Counted from the first letter of the stretch, positions 29,648-38,762 are shown. The stretch: 64,000 nt of DNA from Klebsiella planticola ATCC 33531 (GCF_000735435.1 NZ_JMPP01000057.1:1-64000), one strand, 5' to 3'. Made by a program: numbers and translations. Notes: generated by a model from the letters alone, not told the origin.

Positions 29648-30315
29648 AAATCTTAGTCATTGAAGACGACGCACTCCTGTTACAAGGCCTGATCCTGGCA
29701 ATGCAAAGCGAGGGATATGTCTGTGATGGCGTCGCCACTGCTCACGAGGCCGCCCTGTCCCTCGCCAGCAACCATTACAGCCTGATCGTACTCGACCTCG
29801 GCCTGCCGGATGAAGATGGTCTGCACTTCCTGACGCGCATGCGCCGGGAAAAATTCAGCCAGCCGGTTCTGATCCTGACCGCCCGCGATACCGTTGAAGA
29901 TCGCATCAGCGGTCTCGACACCGGCGCGGATGATTATCTGGTGAAACCTTTCGCGCTGGAAGAGCTGAACGCCCGCATCCGCGCGCTGCTCCGCCGCCAT
30001 AATAACCAGGGCGACAACGAAATGGCCGTGGGCAACCTGCGGCTGAACATTACCCGTCGCCTGGTGTGGCTGGGCGGCGATGCGCTGGACCTGACGCCGA
30101 AAGAGTACGCCTTGCTCTCTCGCCTGATGATGAAAGCAGGCAGCCCGGTACACCGTGAAATTCTCTACAACGATATCTACAGCTGGGACAATGAACCCGC
30201 CACCAATACGCTGGAGGTTCATATCCATAACCTGCGCGAAAAAGTGGGCAAAGCCCGCATTCGTACCGTCAGGGGGTTTGGCTATATGCTGGTGAATAAT
30301 TCAGGAACGGAATAA
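29644..30315 (+). CDS. pmrA: PmrA (BasR), OmpR-family response regulator
   Basis: A 223-residue response regulator of polymyxin resistance. The receiver domain has the acidic pair in [10 protein letters not shown], phospho-acceptor D51 in [13 protein letters not shown], the switch threonine in ILTARDT and the conserved lysine in VKPFALEEL. The C-terminal winged-helix DNA-binding domain spans about 125-220 ([32 protein letters not shown]). The ATG at 29644 overlaps the eptA stop; a start at 29623 would lie inside eptA. It binds PmrA boxes such as those at 27938 and 31543. Confidence 0.95.
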   Translation: MKILVIEDDALLLQGLILAMQSEGYVCDGVATAHEAALSLASNHYSLIVLDLGLPDEDGLHFLTRMRREKFSQPVLILTARDTVEDRISGLDTGADDYLVKPFALEELNARIRALLRRHNNQGDNEMAVGNLRLNITRRLVWLGGDALDLTPKEYALLSRLMMKAGSPVHREILYNDIYSWDNEPATNTLEVHIHNLREKVGKARIRTVRGFGYMLVNNSGTE

Positions 30316-30319
30316 CGCC

Positions 30320-31411
30320 ATGGCACTGTTCGCAAGTGAAACCTGGACCATGCGTCACCGCCTGCTGCTGACGATCGGCTCCATTCTGGTGGTCTGTCAG
30401 CTGATCAGCGTTTTCTGGTTATGGCATGAAAGCAAAGAGCAGATTCAGCTGCTGGTGGCGAGCGCCATCGAAGGACATAACAACCAAAAGCACGTTGAAC
30501 ACGAAGTGCGCGAGGCGGTCGCCAGTCTGTTAATACCCAGCCTGCTGATCGTCGGCCTGGCGCTGTATATCAGTCTGGTGGCGGTGAGAAAAATCACCCG
30601 ACCGCTGTCGAATCTGCAAACTGAGCTGGAGAGCCGCACGCCGGATAACCTGCAGCCGATTACGCTGACGGAGTCCGTTCCGGAAGTGACGGCGGTGACG
30701 ACAGCGATTAATCAGCTGGTTTCTCGCCTTAACTTAACCCTCGATCGCGAACGTCTGTTCACCGCTGACGTCGCGCACGAGCTGCGTACCCCGCTGGCGG
30801 GACTGCGCCTGCATCTGGAGCTGATGGCGAAAGTGCACCATGTGGAGGTGGGTCCGCTGATCCAGCGTCTGGATCAGATGACCAACAGCATCTCACAGCT
30901 GCTGCAGCTGGCGCGCGTCGGGCAGTCATTTTCCGCCGGGAGCTACCAGCGCGTGCTGCTGCAAGAGGATGTGGTCGAACCGATTCGCGGTGAGCTGGAG
31001 AGCATGCTGGAACAACGCCAGCAGACGCTGGAGCTCGCCCTCCCCGACGGAGATGATGCCAAAGATGTTGTCGTCTCCGGCGATGCCACGCTGCTGCGCG
31101 TTGTGCTGCGTAATCTGGTGGAGAATGCGCATCGCTATAGCCCGGCAGGGTCGAAGATAAAAATCGCCATACAGGCCGGTACAACGCCGGTTATGGCCGT
31201 GGAAGATGAAGGTCCGGGGATTGATGAAGCGAAAAGCGGCGAACTGAGCAAGGCGTTTGTCCGTATGGACAGCCGCTACGGAGGAATCGGTCTGGGATTA
31301 AGCATTGTGACGCGCATCGTTCAGCTGCACGATGCCCAGTTCTTCTTACATAACCGCCAGCCTGGCCCCGGCGTTCGCGGCTGGATTCTGTTTCCTAAGC
31401 CTTCGCGTTAG
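30320..31411 (+). CDS. pmrB: PmrB (BasS), sensor histidine kinase
   Basis: A 363-residue membrane kinase that phosphorylates PmrA. Membrane segments at about 14-35 and 68-88 flank a short periplasmic loop. That loop carries an ExxE-type motif (EVRE, 62-65), the kind used by Salmonella PmrB to sense Fe(III). A HAMP region follows, then the H-box with H153 in DVAHELRTPLAG, the N-box LVENAHRYSP, and the G-boxes VEDEGPGIDE and GGIGLGLSIV. All catalytic motifs are intact. The stop overlaps the stop of the convergent pmrR-like gene by 4 bp. Confidence 0.94.
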   Translation: MALFASETWTMRHRLLLTIGSILVVCQLISVFWLWHESKEQIQLLVASAIEGHNNQKHVEHEVREAVASLLIPSLLIVGLALYISLVAVRKITRPLSNLQTELESRTPDNLQPITLTESVPEVTAVTTAINQLVSRLNLTLDRERLFTADVAHELRTPLAGLRLHLELMAKVHHVEVGPLIQRLDQMTNSISQLLQLARVGQSFSAGSYQRVLLQEDVVEPIRGELESMLEQRQQTLELALPDGDDAKDVVVSGDATLLRVVLRNLVENAHRYSPAGSKIKIAIQAGTTPVMAVEDEGPGIDEAKSGELSKAFVRMDSRYGGIGLGLSIVTRIVQLHDAQFFLHNRQPGPGVRGWILFPKPSR

Positions 31412-31500
31412 AAAGTCAGCACCCACTGATGGACAAAAGCGACAACCACAACAACAGCGCAGATAACGGCCAGAGACTCACGGAAGGTTAATTTTTGCAT
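31408..31500 (-). CDS. pmrR: PmrR-like 30-residue membrane peptide
   Basis: Reading the minus strand from ATG at 31498-31500 gives MQKLTFRESLAVICAVVVVV and then AFVHQWVLTF, stop. That is one hydrophobic helix with a charged N-terminus. E. coli and Salmonella PmrR (29 residues) have the same position beside pmrB, size and single-helix layout; there it is PmrA-induced and inhibits the lipid A kinase LpxT. Residue identity is low, so the assignment rests on synteny, topology and the excellent PmrA box upstream. The ribosome site AGGA sits 8-9 bases before the ATG. It is easily missed by gene callers because of its length. Confidence 0.75.
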   Translation of the reverse strand: MQKLTFRESLAVICAVVVVVAFVHQWVLTF

Positions 31501-31532
31501 GACACTATCCTCATCAGAATGAAGATAGTGTC
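31501..31532 (-). promoter_or_regulatory. Leader hairpin abutting the pmrR-like start codon
   Basis: GACACTATC and GATAGTGTC form a perfect 9-bp stem around a 14-base loop. The 3' arm ends directly at the ATG, and AGGA lies at the loop-stem border. The structure would hold the initiation region, suggesting translational control of the small protein. Confidence 0.65.
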
Positions 31533-31542
31533 GCCTGGCAAG

Positions 31543-31559
31543 ATTAAGCAGACATTAAG
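31543..31559 (-). promoter_or_regulatory. PmrA box upstream of the pmrR-like gene
   Basis: On the minus strand the site is CTTAAT-GTCTG-CTTAAT, a perfect match to YTTAAK-N5-YTTAAK, 42 bp before the start codon. It is a stronger direct repeat than the eptA box. Confidence 0.85.
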
Positions 31560-31646
31560 CCAAGCGGAAAACGCTGCGGAATAACAAAAAATCGGCGTCC
31601 CGTCACACTGCCTGGCTCCACGCGCGGCGCATCGCCTCCTGCGGGA

Positions 31647-33668
31647 TCAGGACGCCGCAATAAACAGCTCGCGCAGCTGATGCAGCTGGTCACGAATTTG
31701 CGCGGCTTCTTCAAACTCCAGATTCTGCGCATGCTGCATCATCTGCCCTTCCAGCTCGTGAATTCTCTGCTGCAGCGCTTTTGGCGTCAGCACCACCTCA
31801 GGCGTATCCGCCTCAACCGGCGAACGTGATTTTCCGCGGCCCTTGGTTTTCGTCTTCGCCAGATTGCTGCCCAGCTGCAGAATGTCGACCACTTTTTTAT
31901 TCAGCCCCTGCGGGGTGATGCCGTGCTCTTCGTTATAGCGCTGCTGCTTCTCACGGCGACGCTCGGTCTCGCTGATGGCTTTCGCCATCGAAGCCGTAAT
32001 TTTATCGCCATACAGAATCGCTTTACCGTTGATATTACGCGCGGCGCGGCCGATGGTCTGAATCAGCGAGCGTTCGGAACGCAGGAAGCCCTCTTTATCG
32101 GCATCCAGAATTGCCACCAGCGACACTTCCGGCATATCCAGCCCTTCACGCAGCAGGTTGATACCGACCAGAACATCGAACTCGCCCAGCCGCAGGTCGC
32201 GGATGATCTCCATACGCTCCACGGTATCGATATCGGAGTGCAGGTAGCGCACGCGTTCGCCGTGCTCTTCCAGATACTCGGTTAAATCTTCCGCCATGCG
32301 TTTGGTCAGGGTGGTGACCAGCACCCGCTCGTTGATGGCGACGCGGATGCGAATTTCCGACAGCAGGTCATCGACCTGAGTCGCCACCGGACGCACTTCG
32401 ATCAGCGGGTCAAGCAGCCCGGTCGGACGTACCACCTGATCGACCACCTCATCGCCGGATTTATCCAGCTCATAAGGACCCGGCGTCGCTGAGACGTAAA
32501 TGGTCTGCGGCGCCAGCGCCTCAAACTCTTCGAACTTCAGCGGGCGGTTATCCAGCGCCGACGGCAGACGGAAGCCGTACTCCACCAGCGTCTCTTTACG
32601 CGCCCGGTCGCCGCGGTACATGCCGCCGATTTGCGGAATGGTGACGTGGGATTCGTCGATCACCAGCAGTCCATCCGCCGGCAGGTAATCAAACAGCGTC
32701 GGCGGCGGCTCGCCCGGCCCGCGCCCGGAAAGATAGCGCGAGTAGTTTTCGATACCGGAGCAGTAGCCGAGCTCGTTCATCATTTCGAGGTCGAACTGCG
32801 TACGCTGGCTCAGACGCTGCTCTTCCAGCAGCTTGTTGTTCTCCAGCAGCACCTTCCGCCTGTCGGCGAGCTCGACTTTAATCTCTTCCATCGCCTGCAC
32901 GATGCGCTCGCGTGGCGTCACGTAGTGCGTTTTCGGGTAGATGGTATAGCGCGGAATCGTCGATTCAACCTGACCGGTAAGCGGATCGAACAGCGACAGC
33001 CGCTCAACCTCTTCATCGAACAGCTCGATACGCAGCGCAATATCGTCGGATTCCGCCGGGAAGACGTCGATCACTTCACCGCGCACGCGGAAGGTGCCGC
33101 GCTGGAAGGCCTGATCGTTACGGGTATACTGCAGCTCCGCCAGGCGGCGCAAAATCGCCCGCTGGTCGATCAGCATGCCGGTGGTCAGGTGCAGCATCAT
33201 CTTCAGGTAGAGATCCGGGTCGCCCAGACCGTAGATAGCCGATACTGAAGCCACCACCACCACATCGCGCCGCTCAAGCAGCGCTTTGGTCGCCGACAGA
33301 CGCATCTGCTCGATATGCTCGTTCACCGACGCATCCTTCTCGATGAAGGTGTCTGAGCTCGGCACGTAGGCTTCAGGCTGATAGTAATCGTAGTAGGAGA
33401 CGAAATATTCCACCGCATTGTCCGGGAAGAACTCTTTCATTTCGCCGTACAGCTGCGCCGCCAGGGTCTTATTCGGCGCCAGCACCATCGTCGGACGCTG
33501 GAGATCGGCGATAACGTTAGCAATGGTGAACGTCTTACCCGACCCGGTCACCCCCAGCAGCGTTTGGTGCGCCAGACCATCTTCCAGCCCCTCTTCCAGG
33601 CGTCGGATAGCTTCCGGCTGGTCGCCAGAAGGACGGAATGCGGAATGCAGCGTGAACGTTTTACTCAT
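31647..33668 (-). CDS. uvrB: UvrB, excinuclease ABC subunit B
   Basis: The damage-verifying helicase-like subunit of nucleotide excision repair, 673 residues as in E. coli. Walker A is [10 protein letters not shown] (about residues 39-48). The beta-hairpin [12 protein letters not shown] (about 92-103) inserts at the lesion. [11 protein letters not shown] is the Walker B region and [10 protein letters not shown] is motif VI. The C-terminal UVR domain ([20 protein letters not shown]) contacts UvrC. A LexA box lies about 90 bp upstream. A pmrCAB locus lies between uvrB and ybhK, whereas in E. coli the two are neighbours. Confidence 0.97.
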   Translation of the reverse strand: MSKTFTLHSAFRPSGDQPEAIRRLEEGLEDGLAHQTLLGVTGSGKTFTIANVIADLQRPTMVLAPNKTLAAQLYGEMKEFFPDNAVEYFVSYYDYYQPEAYVPSSDTFIEKDASVNEHIEQMRLSATKALLERRDVVVVASVSAIYGLGDPDLYLKMMLHLTTGMLIDQRAILRRLAELQYTRNDQAFQRGTFRVRGEVIDVFPAESDDIALRIELFDEEVERLSLFDPLTGQVESTIPRYTIYPKTHYVTPRERIVQAMEEIKVELADRRKVLLENNKLLEEQRLSQRTQFDLEMMNELGYCSGIENYSRYLSGRGPGEPPPTLFDYLPADGLLVIDESHVTIPQIGGMYRGDRARKETLVEYGFRLPSALDNRPLKFEEFEALAPQTIYVSATPGPYELDKSGDEVVDQVVRPTGLLDPLIEVRPVATQVDDLLSEIRIRVAINERVLVTTLTKRMAEDLTEYLEEHGERVRYLHSDIDTVERMEIIRDLRLGEFDVLVGINLLREGLDMPEVSLVAILDADKEGFLRSERSLIQTIGRAARNINGKAILYGDKITASMAKAISETERRREKQQRYNEEHGITPQGLNKKVVDILQLGSNLAKTKTKGRGKSRSPVEADTPEVVLTPKALQQRIHELEGQMMQHAQNLEFEEAAQIRDQLHQLRELFIAAS

Positions 33669-33757
33669 ATGTCTGGCCCTGAAGAAGGATGAAGCGCCTG
33701 GTGATATGCGGCAGGTGTTTAATTCTACCCTTCACGCTCATTTTTGCCAATAAATAA

Positions 33758-33777
33758 TACTGGATATAAAAACAGTG
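33758..33777 (-). promoter_or_regulatory. LexA (SOS) box of uvrB
   Basis: TACTGGATATAAAAACAGTG is nearly the same as the uvrB operator of E. coli as I remember it (TACTGGATAAAAAAACAGTA). It lies 90 bp from the uvrB ATG and predicts LexA control. Confidence 0.85.
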
Positions 33778-34079
33778 TTCGATTATCGTTTGTTCCTGAA
33801 ATGGTCGGCATGCGCGTCGTTTTGGGGTAAAAAAAGACCATCCTGCAGAATAATCCGCCAGACAGTAGGGTTATCCCCAAAAAAATTTATCATTTAACAT
33901 TTGTCAAGCAAGGTGGTGAATCTTTTATGGCATCAGGTGACACTTTCCTTACAGCCATTGCTTTTATTCAACTAATTGATATTTAATGATATTAAACAAA
34001 AGATGGGTTTCGCGCCAATTCAGCCGCAGGCCGCGTAATCTCTAGCTTACCGCAAGTTCTCTAACTCTAATACACAAGG

Positions 34080-34102
34080 TTATCCACAGGAATAGTGGAT
34101 AA
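34080..34102. promoter_or_regulatory. Inverted pair of DnaA-box sequences
   Basis: TTATCCACA is a perfect DnaA box. Five bases later AGTGGATAA is a second, inverted box with one change (TTATCCACT). A DnaA site has been described in the far-upstream region of E. coli uvrB, as I recall. The pair lies about 410-435 bp upstream of uvrB. Confidence 0.65.
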
Positions 34103-34253
34103 GTGTCTGCAGGCCATGGCTTCTGCCACCCCGCAGAAATCGACCGGCGGTGAAAATCGACCGCCTAAAAAAATTATCGAATTATTTTTGATATTTATCA
34201 GCTAAGGGTGCCTGCCTTTTTGTTGCTTTCTGCACCATTTTTCATACCCGTTA

Positions 34254-34268
34254 GCACCGGGAGAGTGC
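34254..34268 (+). promoter_or_regulatory. NtrC-like enhancer site
   Basis: GCAC-CGGGAGA-GTGC fits the GCAC-N7-GTGC core of NtrC sites. Its centre is about 110 bp upstream of the start point predicted from the sigma-54 promoter at 34345, the distance typical of the glnA NtrC sites. A half-site TGCACCA lies 23 bp further upstream. Confidence 0.6.
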
Positions 34269-34344
34269 AACCGCCTCGCTGGCCCGCCTTCACCCCGCCC
34301 CGCCGCAGCTGCCCATACGGGAAAAAACCGAAACTTCTTTTTCC

Positions 34345-34360
34345 TGGCAAGAGATTTGCA
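34345..34360 (+). promoter_or_regulatory. Sigma-54 (RpoN) type promoter
   Basis: TGGCAAGAGATTTGCA matches TGGCACGN4TTGCA with one change in the -24 block and exact GG-GC spacing. It places transcription initiation near 34371, 34 bp before the start of the UrtE-like gene. Confidence 0.7.
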
Positions 34361-34404
34361 GAATCTTCATGTCGCCCGCTATCCCCAAACAGGAGAAAAC
34401 GTCT

Positions 34405-35127
34405 ATGTTGAGTCTACGCGCAGTCAATCAGTACTACGGAAATCAGCACACGCTATGGAATGTCGACCTTGAACTTCAGCCGGGGGAGTGCACCTGTGTG
34501 ATGGGACTCCAGGGGATGGGCAAAACCACGCTGGTGAACTGCATTACCGGGCATCTTCCGGTCGCCAGCGGCAGTATGACCTGGCATGACGTCGGTTCGC
34601 CGCCCTGCGATATCACGCCGCTCTCCGCCCATTCCCGTTCGATTATTGGCATCGGCTATGTCCCGCAGGACAGGCGGATCTTTTCTCAACTGAGCGTCGA
34701 GGAGAATCTGCATATTGCGCTGGCCGCCGGAGGAAACCCGGGCGTCGCCGTCAAGGGGGAGATTTACGATTTTTTTCCGGATCTCTACGGACGACGTCAG
34801 CATAAAGCCGCCATGTTGTCAGAAGATGACCAGTACCAGCTGGCGCTGGCGAGAGCGCTGGTTGTCCGGCCGCGTCTGCTGATTCTTGATGAGCCTTCGC
34901 GCGGCAGCGGACAGCACTTCGTGCATAAGTTGGGTGACCTGCTGGTGCGCCTGAACCGCGACATCGGCTTAACGGTGCTGCTTGCCGAACAGCACCTGCC
35001 GTTTATTCGCCGGGTAGCGGACCGTTTTTGCCTGCTGCATCGCGGGCGTAACGTGGCGCAAGGCCGCGTTATCCAGCTGGATGAACCGCTGCTGGCACAG
35101 TGGATGACGCCCGATCCAGCGCGCTGA
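34405..35127 (+). CDS. Orphan UrtE/LivF-like ABC ATPase with degenerate signature motif
   Basis: A 240-residue ATP-binding cassette protein closest in layout to UrtE (urea) and LivF (branched-chain amino acid) ATPases. Walker A GLQGMGKTT (34-42), Q-loop YVPQDRRIF (85-93) and Walker B RLLILDEP (157-164) are intact. The signature, normally LSGGQ, reads LSEDDQ (139-144), so one half of each ATP site is altered. No permease, binding protein or partner ATPase is nearby. AGGAG lies 9 bases before the ATG, and sigma-54 and NtrC-type sites lie upstream, suggesting nitrogen-starvation expression. Its 3' end overlaps convergent bioD by 59 bp. Confidence 0.8.
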   Translation: MLSLRAVNQYYGNQHTLWNVDLELQPGECTCVMGLQGMGKTTLVNCITGHLPVASGSMTWHDVGSPPCDITPLSAHSRSIIGIGYVPQDRRIFSQLSVEENLHIALAAGGNPGVAVKGEIYDFFPDLYGRRQHKAAMLSEDDQYQLALARALVVRPRLLILDEPSRGSGQHFVHKLGDLLVRLNRDIGLTVLLAEQHLPFIRRVADRFCLLHRGRNVAQGRVIQLDEPLLAQWMTPDPAR

Positions 35128-35797
35128 GATCCAGATACTGGCCGAGATCCTCACGCCGCGACGCGTCCGCCAGCCATGGGATCTCACCCAGCAACGGAGC
35201 CGCAAGTCGATCGTTGAGGGTCACCAAATATTCTGCATGGCGTTTACCCGGCGGCTGGATGTCGTTTGCAATCCAGCCCACCAGCGGCAGCCCGGCCTGA
35301 CGTACCGCCTGGGCCGTCAGCAGCGCGTGGTTGATGCAGCCGAGTTTAATGCCGACCACCAGAATGACCGGCAGCTGTTCGTCGCGAACCCAGTCGGCAA
35401 AACTCAGCGTCGCGGAGAGCGGCGTAAACCAGCCCCCCGCCCCCTCCACCAGCACCCATTCCGCCAGCGTCTCCAGTTCACGAAGCCCGGCAGAAAGCGC
35501 ATCGCCCGTAATCGGCCACCCCTCCTCCGCGCTCACGATATGCGGTGAGGTCGGTTCGGCGAAGGTAAAGGGGTTAACCTGCGCATAGCTCAGCGCCACC
35601 CCGCTATTACGCTGGAGTGCCAGCGCATCATCGTTACGCAGCCCGAGCGCCGTCAACTCACTTCCGGAAGCGACCGGTTTATAGCCCGCGCACTTCAGGC
35701 CTGACAGCCTTGCCGCCTGCAACAGGGCGCAGCTGGCGACCGTCTTACCGACTTCAGTGTCGGTTCCGGTGACGAAAAAACGTTTAGTCACGTGCAA
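35069..35797 (-). CDS. bioD: Dethiobiotin synthetase BioD
   Basis: An ATP-dependent carboxylase that closes the ureido ring of dethiobiotin, 242 residues. The P-loop [12 protein letters not shown] (10-21), substrate lysine in [10 protein letters not shown] and [10 protein letters not shown] are diagnostic. E. coli BioD is 225 residues; here about 15 extra residues (ending AVHPAG) extend into the end of the convergent UrtE-like gene. It is the last gene of bioBFCD, and its start overlaps the bioC stop by 14 bp. Confidence 0.94.
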   Translation of the reverse strand: MHVTKRFFVTGTDTEVGKTVASCALLQAARLSGLKCAGYKPVASGSELTALGLRNDDALALQRNSGVALSYAQVNPFTFAEPTSPHIVSAEEGWPITGDALSAGLRELETLAEWVLVEGAGGWFTPLSATLSFADWVRDEQLPVILVVGIKLGCINHALLTAQAVRQAGLPLVGWIANDIQPPGKRHAEYLVTLNDRLAAPLLGEIPWLADASRREDLGQYLDLSALDRASSTVPAAVHPAG

Positions 35798-36539
35798 TGA
35801 CTCCTGTAAAAAGATGGTACGTCAGCGGGCACTGGCCCTGCTGTTTTGGCCAGGCCAGCTGCAGCTGACGCAGCTTTCCCCGGCTCAACGGCACCGCGCT
35901 GCGCCCCTGATGCAAGTGTGTTGCCCCAATCCCTTTGAGCGAACGCATCGCGCTCAGGGCATCGGCAAAGGGCAGGCTGACGGCGTGAACCTCGCCAACG
36001 GCTCGCCGCCCGGCCAGCGCCTCGCGCACCGCCTGTTCGCTGAGAAAACGGTTGGCATGGGGATGTCTGTCGATGGCGCACCAGGCCTGATTCAGCTCGG
36101 GAAGCGAATCGGCCAGCAAGGTGCTGAACGCCACCCGACCGCCGGGGCGCACCACCCGGCACAGCTCGTCGAGCGCGCCGGCCAGACTCTCGCACCACTG
36201 CACCGCCAGATTGCTCCACGCCAGATCGACGCAGGCATCGGCCAGCGGCAGCGACTCAATATCCCCAGCAAGATAACGATGCGCGCACTCGTCGCGCTGG
36301 GCCTGCGCCAGCATCTCAACCGAGAGATCGAGCGCCGTCACATGACTGCCGGCCTCACGCCAGTAGCGACTCATGCTGCCAGGTCCGCAGCCGGCGTCGA
36401 GCACCGCTGAAAAGGCGCGGCCATGGAGCTGACGCAGCAGCAGTTCGGCGCTGTACCGCTGCAGCGCATCGTGTTGCGAATAGTGGCTGGCCGCCCGGCC
36501 AAAGGCCGCAGCCACCGCCCGTTTATTCACCGCCGCCAT
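35784..36539 (-). CDS. bioC: Malonyl-ACP O-methyltransferase BioC
   Basis: A SAM-dependent methyltransferase that methylates malonyl-ACP to start pimeloyl synthesis. The 251-residue length equals E. coli BioC. The SAM motif is [15 protein letters not shown] (about 45-59); the later [11 protein letters not shown] and [11 protein letters not shown] are family features. The start at 36539 ([13 protein letters not shown]) is conserved and overlaps the bioF end by 17 bp; earlier starts run deeper into bioF. Confidence 0.94.
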   Translation of the reverse strand: MAAVNKRAVAAAFGRAASHYSQHDALQRYSAELLLRQLHGRAFSAVLDAGCGPGSMSRYWREAGSHVTALDLSVEMLAQAQRDECAHRYLAGDIESLPLADACVDLAWSNLAVQWCESLAGALDELCRVVRPGGRVAFSTLLADSLPELNQAWCAIDRHPHANRFLSEQAVREALAGRRAVGEVHAVSLPFADALSAMRSLKGIGATHLHQGRSAVPLSRGKLRQLQLAWPKQQGQCPLTYHLFTGVIARD

Positions 36540-37680
36540 GCAGCACCTCCAGCAGACGGGTAATATCAGTCGACTCATGGGCTGCGGTCAGCGTCAGGCG
36601 CAGCCGCGCGCTGCCTGCCGGCACCGTCGGCGGACGAATGGCCGTTGCCCAGCAGCCCTGCTCACGCAGGCGCGCCGCCAGCTGCAACGCCCGCGTATTG
36701 TCGCCAACGATCAGCGGCTGAATCGCGCTGGTCGAGGCGCTCAGTTCCCCCGGAAAACCAGCCATGCCGGCGCGAAATTGCGCCACGCGGCTGGCCAGTT
36801 TTTCCCGCCGCTGCTGGCCGTCGTCGCTGCGGATCACCGCCAGTGCGGCGCTCAGCGCTACCGCCTGGGCCGGCGGCATGGCGGTGCTGTAAATCAGATG
36901 GCGGGCAAACTGCAGCAGATAGTCCGCCAGCGCCTCGTCGCACAGGACTGCCGCGCCGCTGACGCCAAAGGCTTTACCAAAGGTCACCACCAGCAGCTCA
37001 GGACGGACATGCTGCGCGTAGCAGCTGCCGCGCCCCTCTTCGCCCACCACGCCAATGCCGTGCGCATCATCCACCAGCAGCCAGCCGCCGGCAGCCCGGG
37101 TGGTTCGGGAGATGGCGCCGAGCGGGGCGCTGTCGCCATCCATGCTGAAGACCCCTTCCGTCACCACCAGTTGCTGACCCACCAGCGGTTTGCCCAGCAG
37201 GGCGTCCAACTGCTGCACATCATTGTGCGCAAAGCGTCTGAGCTGCGCCGGACTCAGGCTGGCCGCCTCGAGCAGCGAAGCGTGGCTCAGGCGATCCGCG
37301 ACGATGCGATCGTCCCCGGCGAGCAACGCGGCAATCAGCGCCTGGTTGGCAGCGAACCCGGAAATAAACAGCAGCGCGCGCGGATACCCCAACCAGTCCG
37401 CCAGGCTCTCTTCCAGTTCACGATGCGCCTCGCTGTAACCGCTGACGTGACCGGAGCCGCCGGAGCCCACGCCATAACGCGCCGCCCCCTGCTGCCAGGC
37501 GGCGATAATCGGCGGATGCTGGCTCAGCCCGAGATAATCATTGCTGGAGAAATTCAGCCAGCGCCGATCTTCACGGATAAGCCAACGCCCGGCCCCCTGC
37601 GCCACCGGCTGACGGCGGCGGAATGCATCCGCCTCCCGCCGCTCGTTCAGCGCCTGGTCGATGCGTTGCGACCAGCTCAT
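36523..37680 (-). CDS. bioF: 8-amino-7-oxononanoate synthase BioF
   Basis: A PLP enzyme condensing pimeloyl-ACP with alanine, 385 residues. [10 protein letters not shown] (about 44-53), [20 protein letters not shown] and the PLP lysine in [11 protein letters not shown] are visible. It overlaps the bioB end by 4 bp and bioC by 17 bp, so bioBFCD is a single translationally coupled operon. Confidence 0.96.
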   Translation of the reverse strand: MSWSQRIDQALNERREADAFRRRQPVAQGAGRWLIREDRRWLNFSSNDYLGLSQHPPIIAAWQQGAARYGVGSGGSGHVSGYSEAHRELEESLADWLGYPRALLFISGFAANQALIAALLAGDDRIVADRLSHASLLEAASLSPAQLRRFAHNDVQQLDALLGKPLVGQQLVVTEGVFSMDGDSAPLGAISRTTRAAGGWLLVDDAHGIGVVGEEGRGSCYAQHVRPELLVVTFGKAFGVSGAAVLCDEALADYLLQFARHLIYSTAMPPAQAVALSAALAVIRSDDGQQRREKLASRVAQFRAGMAGFPGELSASTSAIQPLIVGDNTRALQLAARLREQGCWATAIRPPTVPAGSARLRLTLTAAHESTDITRLLEVLHGGGE

Positions 37681-38717
37681 AGCGCCGCCGCGTTGTAATA
37701 TTCCTCGGTATCCGGGTTGAGCAGTGCCTGTTCCAGACGCTGCTGCTGTTCGTTATCCCCTTCCAGCACCGCCGTCTGCTGCGGGTTAAGGCCCAGCTTG
37801 CGGAACAGCTGCAGGTCTTTGTCCTCTTCCGGGTTCGGCGTGGTCAGCAGCTTGCAGCCGTAGAAAATCGAGTTCGCCCCGGCCATAAAGCACATCGCCT
37901 GGGTCTGTTCGTTCATCTGCTCGCGGCCGGCGGAAAGACGCACGTACGAGGTCGGCATCATGATGCGCGCCACGGCAATGGTGCGGATAAAATCGAAAGC
38001 ATCGACATCGTCGTTATCGGCCAGCGGCGTGCCTTTCACTTTGACCAGCATGTTGATAGGCACGCTCTCCGGCGGCGTCGGCAGGTTAGCCAGCTGTAGC
38101 AGCAGGCCGGCGCGATCTTTCTCGGTTTCGCCTAAGCCGACTATCCCGCCGGAACAGACCTTAATCCCGGCGTCACGCACTTTGTCGAGGGTATCCAGCC
38201 GCTCCTGGTAGGTGCGGGTGGTGATGATATTGCCGTAGAATTCCGGCGAGGTGTCCAGGTTATGGTTGTAGTAGTCCAGCCCGGCTCCCGCGAGACGCTG
38301 CGCCTGGCTGTCGGTCAAGGTACCGAGCGTCATGCAGGATTCGAGCCCCAACGCCTTGACGCCTTTGACCATTTGCTCCAGATACGGCATATCGCGATCG
38401 TTGGGGTTCTTCCAGGCGGCCCCCATGCAGAAGCGCGTTGATCCGGCATTTTTTGCCTGCCGCGCGGACTCCAGCACCTGTTCCACTTCCATCAGGCGCT
38501 CCGATTCCAGACCGGTTTTATAGCGCGCGCTTTGCGGGCAGTATTTACAGTCTTCCGGGCAGGCGCCGGTTTTAATCGACAGCAGCGTGCTGACCTGGAC
38601 CTGGCGCGGATCAAAGTGCTGGCGGTGGGTCTGCTGCGCTTCAAACAGCAGATCTAACAATGGTTTATTAAACAACTCAGTAACTTGCGACATTGTCCAG
38701 CGTGCGTGGTGAGCCAT
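37677..38717 (-). CDS. bioB: Biotin synthase BioB (radical SAM)
   Basis: An iron-sulfur radical-SAM enzyme inserting sulfur into dethiobiotin, 346 residues as in E. coli. The cluster motif CPEDCKYC lies at about 53-60. Ligands of the second cluster fall in [25 protein letters not shown] and the Arg of YVRLSAGRE. The start at 38717 ([11 protein letters not shown]) is the family start; an ATG at 38729 is less likely. It is divergent from bioA, with the BirA operator between. Confidence 0.97.
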   Translation of the reverse strand: MAHHARWTMSQVTELFNKPLLDLLFEAQQTHRQHFDPRQVQVSTLLSIKTGACPEDCKYCPQSARYKTGLESERLMEVEQVLESARQAKNAGSTRFCMGAAWKNPNDRDMPYLEQMVKGVKALGLESCMTLGTLTDSQAQRLAGAGLDYYNHNLDTSPEFYGNIITTRTYQERLDTLDKVRDAGIKVCSGGIVGLGETEKDRAGLLLQLANLPTPPESVPINMLVKVKGTPLADNDDVDAFDFIRTIAVARIMMPTSYVRLSAGREQMNEQTQAMCFMAGANSIFYGCKLLTTPNPEEDKDLQLFRKLGLNPQQTAVLEGDNEQQQRLEQALLNPDTEEYYNAAAL

Positions 38718-38762
38718 TGGCCTCTCCAAAGGGTTTTGTTAATTGTCGGTTCGGTTTATACT

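Larger units (their letters stand above)
33778..34404. other. Long regulatory gap between divergent uvrB and the UrtE-like gene
   Basis: No credible gene is seen in this stretch of roughly 630 bp. It holds an imperfect inverted repeat (TTTTGGGGTAA at 33820, TTATCCCCAAAA at 33871) and an AT-rich tract (33880-33995). It also holds paired DnaA-box-like sites (34080-34102), an NtrC-like site (34254-34268) and a sigma-54 type promoter (34345-34360), each listed separately. Confidence 0.6.

Noticed and set aside
34405-35127. Part of a complete urea ABC transporter
   Set aside because: No binding protein, permease or UrtD-type ATPase is adjacent, and neighbours are uvrB and bioD; only an orphan ATPase can be supported.
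36538-37698. 386-codon open frame antisense to bioF
   Set aside because: It mirrors bioF in a GC-rich third-codon-position pattern, has no recognisable domain, and would interrupt a coupled operon. Similar long antisense frames at 5647-6696, 12680-13687, 15616-16818, 38953-40113, 41164-42333 and 43958-45130 were set aside for the same reason.
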